Positions 60,743 through 64,000 of a DNA stretch of 64,000 bases are shown here, in pieces. The notes beneath the pieces were generated by a model, which worked only from the letters and a program-made list of their open reading frames with translations, was not told where the DNA came from and searched no databases. Source of the stretch: Pilimelia columellifera (lineage in GTDB: Bacteria > Actinomycetota > Actinomycetes > Mycobacteriales > Micromonosporaceae); the NCBI RefSeq assembly GCF_039532605.1, contig NZ_BAAARY010000005.1, positions 186,001-250,000 of the forward strand. The letters are read 5' to 3'. Numbering within the stretch: position 1 is the first letter of the stretch; every line of letters begins with the position of its first letter. The position numbers and the translations under genes were made by a program.

Positions 60743-61812
60743 TCCGTCTCACCCGCGCCGACCTGGAGGCGTTGCCCAACTACGTGCCCGGTCGCAGCCC
60801 GGCCGACCTGGCCCGCGAACTGGGGCTGACCGAGGCGATCAAGCTGGCCAGCAATGAGGTCCCGTACGGGCCGTTGCCGGGCGTCGTCGAGGCGGTGACG
60901 GAGGCCGCGCGCCAGTCGCACCGGTACCCGGACATGGGCGTGCTGGCCCTGCGCGCGGCATTGGCCGAGCGGTACGGGGTCGCGGCGGACCGGATCGCCA
61001 CCGGCTGCGGGTCGGTCGGTCTGGCCGAGGCGCTGGTGCGCGCGACCTGCCTGCCCGGGGACGAGGTCGTCTTCTCCTGGCGTTCCTTCGAGGCTTACCC
61101 GATCATCGCCGCGACCAGCGGCGCGACCGCCGTCCGGGTGCCGAACACCGCCGGGCACGGTCACGACCTGCCGGCGATGGCCGCCGCGATCACCGACGAC
61201 ACCCGGCTGGTTCTGGTGTGCAACCCGAACAACCCGACCGGCACGGCGCTGCGCCGGGCCGAGTTGGGGCGGTTCCTCGACGCCGTGCCCACCCGCGTGC
61301 TCGTCGTCATCGACGAGGCGTACCGCGAGTTCGTCACCGACGAGGACGTGCCGGACGGCCTCGCCTTCGCCGACCGGTCCAACGTCGTCGTCCTGCGGAC
61401 CTTCTCGAAGGCGTGGGGGCTGGCCGGGCTGCGAATGGGTTTCCTGGTCGCGCAGCCTGAGGTGGCGTCGGCCATCCGTAAGGTGATCACGCCGTTCTCG
61501 TCGAGCCTGCCCGCGCAGGCGGCGGCGCTCGCCGCGCTCGGCCAGGAGGACGAGGTCCGGCGCCGCTGCGCGCTGGTGGTCAGCGAGCGGGAGCGGCTGT
61601 TGGAGCGGGTCCGCAAACTCGTGCCGGACGCCCCGGAGACGCAGGCGAACTTCGTCTGGCTGCCGTTGGCCGACGAGGCGGTTCCGTTCGCCAAAGCGTG
61701 TGAGGCCAAGGGCGTCATCGTGCGCCCGTTCGCCGGGGACGGCGTGCGGGTGACGGTCGGCACGCCGGAGGAGAACGACGCGTTCGTCGCCGTCGCCGAG
61801 ACCGCGCTGTAG
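60739..61812 (+). CDS. Histidinol-phosphate/aromatic aminotransferase (fold type I PLP enzyme)
   Basis: A 357-residue aminotransferase of the HisC/Pat group. Visible are LASNEVPYGPLPGV, GCGSVGLAEAL, VCNPNNPTGT, VVIDEAYREF, the Schiff-base lysine in TFSKAWGLAGLRMGF and the C-terminal Arg region VIVRPFAGDGVRVTVGTPEE. By sequence it could be a second histidinol-phosphate aminotransferase or an aromatic one (Pat). No other his genes are nearby, and it is translationally coupled at the end of the hpd operon. I therefore favour transamination of tyrosine to 4-hydroxyphenylpyruvate. Confidence 0.87.
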   Translation: MIRLTRADLEALPNYVPGRSPADLARELGLTEAIKLASNEVPYGPLPGVVEAVTEAARQSHRYPDMGVLALRAALAERYGVAADRIATGCGSVGLAEALVRATCLPGDEVVFSWRSFEAYPIIAATSGATAVRVPNTAGHGHDLPAMAAAITDDTRLVLVCNPNNPTGTALRRAELGRFLDAVPTRVLVVIDEAYREFVTDEDVPDGLAFADRSNVVVLRTFSKAWGLAGLRMGFLVAQPEVASAIRKVITPFSSSLPAQAAALAALGQEDEVRRRCALVVSERERLLERVRKLVPDAPETQANFVWLPLADEAVPFAKACEAKGVIVRPFAGDGVRVTVGTPEENDAFVAVAETAL

Positions 61813-62123
61813 ATCCACAAGGTCGGCGCACAGTCGACAGTCACACGGCTATTGACGCCCGTCGCTATGCCGTTGACAGAGGGTCGCCATCCGCATACGC
61901 TCGCCGAGACATCCATCAAGACCGGCTGAGGGACAGGCCCGAAGACGCCGGGGCAGCCGCCCGTGAGGTAACTCGCGGGTATGGTGCCAAATCCTGCGGG
62001 GGCCCGTGCCTTCCGGAAGATGGATCGCTGGAGACGGCGGCTGTCAGGCCCCCGCCCCCCGCGATTGCTCATCACGTCCGCCGCAGGAGTTGGCTACGCC
62101 ACGAACCCTGCGGAGTGCGACGA
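61813..62123. other. Leader region of the metX-metB operon
   Basis: No gene. It contains the promoter (about 61813-61905, AT-richer with TTGACAGAGGG near 61874), the SAM riboswitch (61911-62025), and about 98 nt of expression platform up to the metX start. The platform has a C-rich run (GGCCCCCGCCCCCC-like, 62047-62061) and ends with the GGAG Shine-Dalgarno. No T-tract terminator is seen, so control is more likely at translation initiation. Confidence 0.6.
61911..62025 (+). ncRNA. SAM-I (S-box) riboswitch
   Basis: The P1 helix pairs ATCCATC (61911-61917) with GATGGAT (62019-62025) exactly. Inside it are the family landmarks in order: ATCAAGA, GCTGAGGGACAGGCCC, GAAGACGCCGGGGCAGCC, a variable P3 arm, GGTGCCAAATCCTGC and GGAAGATGG. 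Binding of S-adenosylmethionine stabilises P1 and turns the downstream genes off. Downstream are homoserine acyltransferase and cystathionine gamma-synthase, classic targets. Confidence 0.93.
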
Positions 62124-63134
62124 ATGAACGCAACGATCACCGCGGCCGACGCGCGATGTCGCGTCCCCGCGCCCTCCCCAACCGGCCAGATCACGTTCAC
62201 CCACCGCATGACCACCCGCCACGCGGGCGAGCGCGATGTCACCGTCCACGCCGAATGGCAGGGCCGACCCGACGGCCCGGTGGTCATCGTCGCCGGGGGC
62301 ATCTCCGCCGGCCGGCACGCCGCCGCGTCCACCCGGAACCCGGCGCCAGGCTGGTGGGACGCCCAGATCGGCGCCGGCAAGCCGATCGATCCCGACCGAC
62401 GCCTCGTCCTGGCCATCGACTGGATCGGCGCCGACGGCGCCGTGGACCACCCAGTCGACGCCGCCGACCAGGCCGACGCCCTGGCCGCCACCCTGGACCG
62501 ACTGAACCTCGACCGGGTTGCGGCGTTCGTCGGCGCCTCCTACGGCGCGATGACCGGCCTTCAGTTCGCGGCCCGGCACGGGCGCCGGCTCGACCAGCTG
62601 GTCGCGATCAGCGGCGCCCACCGACCCCACCCCTACGCCAGCGCGCTGCGCGGCGTCCAACGTGGCATGGTCACCGCCGCCGGGGCCGACCCGCGGGCCC
62701 GCCGACAGGCGCTCGCGCTGGCCCGCCAACTGGCGATGCTCACCTACCGCACCCCGGCCGAGTTCGCCGCCCGGTTCGCCGCCGGGCCGACGCTCACCGA
62801 CGACGGCGCCGTGCTCCCGGCATCGGCCGGATACCTGGCGCGCTGCGGCGAGCGGTACGCGGCCAGCACCGCGCCGGCCGCCTTCCTGTGCCTGTCCGCA
62901 TCGATCGATCTGCATCTGGTCGACCCTGCCGCGATCGCCGTCCCGGTGTCGCTGGTGGCGGTCGAGGAGGACCAGATCGTGCCGCCCGCCCTCGTCGCCG
63001 AGTTGGCGAGCCAGCTCGGCGGGCCAGCGCAGTTGACCACGATCAGCTCGCTGACCGGCCACGACGCGTTCCTGACCGAACCGACACTCATCGGCGACGC
63101 GCTTCGCGCCGTCCTTAACGGAGGTAACGAATGA
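62124..63134 (+). CDS. metX: Homoserine O-acyltransferase MetX
   Basis: A 336-residue alpha/beta-hydrolase-fold acyltransferase that activates homoserine for methionine synthesis. The nucleophile Ser is in VGASYGAMTGLQ, the acid in EEDQIVPP and the His in SLTGHDAFL. QGRPDGPVVIVAGGISAG and WWDAQIGAGKPIDP mark the MetX subfamily. ATG 62124 has GGAG 8 nt upstream. The short form and the downstream MetB of E. coli type suggest it may use succinyl-CoA (as the MetXS form of some proteobacteria) and not acetyl-CoA; sequence alone does not settle this. It overlaps metB by 4 bp. Confidence 0.88.
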   Translation: MNATITAADARCRVPAPSPTGQITFTHRMTTRHAGERDVTVHAEWQGRPDGPVVIVAGGISAGRHAAASTRNPAPGWWDAQIGAGKPIDPDRRLVLAIDWIGADGAVDHPVDAADQADALAATLDRLNLDRVAAFVGASYGAMTGLQFAARHGRRLDQLVAISGAHRPHPYASALRGVQRGMVTAAGADPRARRQALALARQLAMLTYRTPAEFAARFAAGPTLTDDGAVLPASAGYLARCGERYAASTAPAAFLCLSASIDLHLVDPAAIAVPVSLVAVEEDQIVPPALVAELASQLGGPAQLTTISSLTGHDAFLTEPTLIGDALRAVLNGGNE

Positions 63135-64000
63135 CCGCCCAGTCCCCGATCACGCGCGGCGTGCGCGCCGGCATCGACAGCGACCCGACTCACGGCGCCG
63201 TCGTCCCGCCGATCGTGCTGTCGACCAACTTCTCCTTCGCCGGCTTCGACGACAAGCGCCGCTACGACTACACCCGCAGCGGCAACCCGACCCGGGACGT
63301 GCTCGGCGAGGCCCTCACCACGCTGGAGGGCGGCGCCGGCGCCGTCGTCACCGCCACCGGCCTGGCCGCGATCACGGTGACGCTGCACGCGCTGCTGTCG
63401 CCGACGGACACGCTCGTCGTCCCGCACGACTGTTACGGCGGCAGCTGGCGGCTCTTCGACGCGCTCGCCCGCAAAGAGCAGTTCCGCCTGGTCACGGTCG
63501 ACTTCACGGACCCGGCGGCGGTCGGGGCGGCGTTGCAGGACGCCCCGACCGTCGTCTGGCTGGAGACGCCGTCGAACCCGCTGCTGCGCATCACCGACAT
63601 CGCCGCCGTGGCCGAGGCCGCGCACGCCGTCGGGGCGGTCGTGGTCGCCGACAACACATTCCTGTCGCCGGTGCTACAGCGCCCCCTGGAGTTGGGCGCG
63701 GACATCGTCGTGCACTCCACGACCAAGTACATCAACGGACACAGCGACGTCGTCGGCGGCGCGGTCGTGGCGGCTGACCAGGACGTGGCCGACAAGCTGG
63801 CCTGGTGGGCGAACGCCCTCGGCCTCACCGGCAGCCCGTTCGACAGTTTCCTCACCCTGCGCGGCCTGCGCACCCTCAACGCCCGGATGCGAGCGCACCT
63901 GGAGAACACCGAGGCGATCGTCGAGTCGGTCGTCGGGCATCCGGCGCTCGCCGCGGTGCACTACCCCGGGCTCCGCAGCCATCCCGGGCACCAGGTCGCC
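63131..64000 (+). CDS. metB: Cystathionine gamma-synthase (3' end outside window)
   Basis: The first 290 residues of a fold type I PLP enzyme joining cysteine to O-acylhomoserine. ATG 63131 follows GGAGG and overlaps the metX stop (ATGA). Features: VVPPIVLSTNFSFAGFDD, the phosphate-binding YDYTRSGNPTRDVL, LEGGAGAVVTATGLAAIT, PHDCYGGSWRLFDALA, the cofactor Asp in VVADNTFLSP and the lysine in HSTTKYINGHSDVVGG. LAWWANALGLTGSPFDSFL and LRGLRTLNARM closely follow the pattern of proteobacterial MetB as I remember it. The reading frame runs off the window edge. Confidence 0.93.
   Translation, partial: MTAQSPITRGVRAGIDSDPTHGAVVPPIVLSTNFSFAGFDDKRRYDYTRSGNPTRDVLGEALTTLEGGAGAVVTATGLAAITVTLHALLSPTDTLVVPHDCYGGSWRLFDALARKEQFRLVTVDFTDPAAVGAALQDAPTVVWLETPSNPLLRITDIAAVAEAAHAVGAVVVADNTFLSPVLQRPLELGADIVVHSTTKYINGHSDVVGGAVVAADQDVADKLAWWANALGLTGSPFDSFLTLRGLRTLNARMRAHLENTEAIVESVVGHPALAAVHYPGLRSHPGHQVA

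Overview
The window is a very GC-rich actinobacterial chromosome segment. Lsr2, ClpC, DisA-RadA, CarD and the coaX/lsr2/clpC/mutY/disA/radA/lpqE-like/carD/ispD/ispF backbone all point to Actinomycetota. The alkylresorcinol-type cluster and the overall gene content suggest Micromonosporaceae or a close relative such as Glycomycetaceae. This placement rests on recognised families and remembered gene order, not on a search.

Layout. (1) 1-7461: NAD/CoA genes (nadC end, coaX), a long non-coding stretch, lsr2, clpC, mutY and a membrane-anchored protein. (2) 7563-33505: a cell-surface glycan island of about 26 kb, interrupted by a SpoIIE-phosphatase/MarR block (12136-15069) and a hydrolase/regulator-remnant/corA block (25790-28771). 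It holds seven glycosyltransferases in partly duplicated pairs, an ABC-2 exporter, and one homologue for each of the five steps from UDP-GlcNAc to UDP-2,3-diacetamido-mannuronate (dehydrogenase, oxidoreductase, aminotransferase, acetyltransferase, 2-epimerase). A TetR regulator in the island shares a 24-bp operator-like sequence (23/24 identical) between its own leader and the leader of the exporter operon. (3) 33729-37235: disA, radA, lpqE-like lipoprotein. (4) 37371-41246: UbiA prenyltransferase, methyltransferase, acyl-CoA dehydrogenase and type III polyketide synthase, a small phenolic-lipid or quinone cluster. (5) 41527-45875: carD, ispD, a surface protein inserted in the isoprenoid operon, ispF, a TPR membrane protein, and a membrane protein whose start codon sits in a perfect 18-bp inverted repeat. 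(6) 45949-61812: a tyrosine/homogentisate degradation region (hmgA, unknown protein, fahA, then Lrp regulator, hpd, two RDD proteins and an aromatic/histidinol-phosphate-type aminotransferase). Mixed in are an ALF/ricin-lectin secreted protein, class I fumarase, a PQQ-repeat protein and two frame-disrupted secreted-protein genes. (7) 61911-end: a SAM-I riboswitch followed by an overlapping metX-metB pair.

How it fits together. The glycan island looks able to build and export an acidic amino-sugar polymer across the membrane under TetR control. The tyrosine genes convert tyrosine to fumarate and acetoacetate, with the maleylacetoacetate isomerase step unassigned. The last operon makes cystathionine under SAM feedback. 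Relative to the remembered mycobacterial order, the core backbone is interrupted at the glycan island, the polyketide cluster and the surface-protein gene, and lysS is absent between coaX and lsr2.
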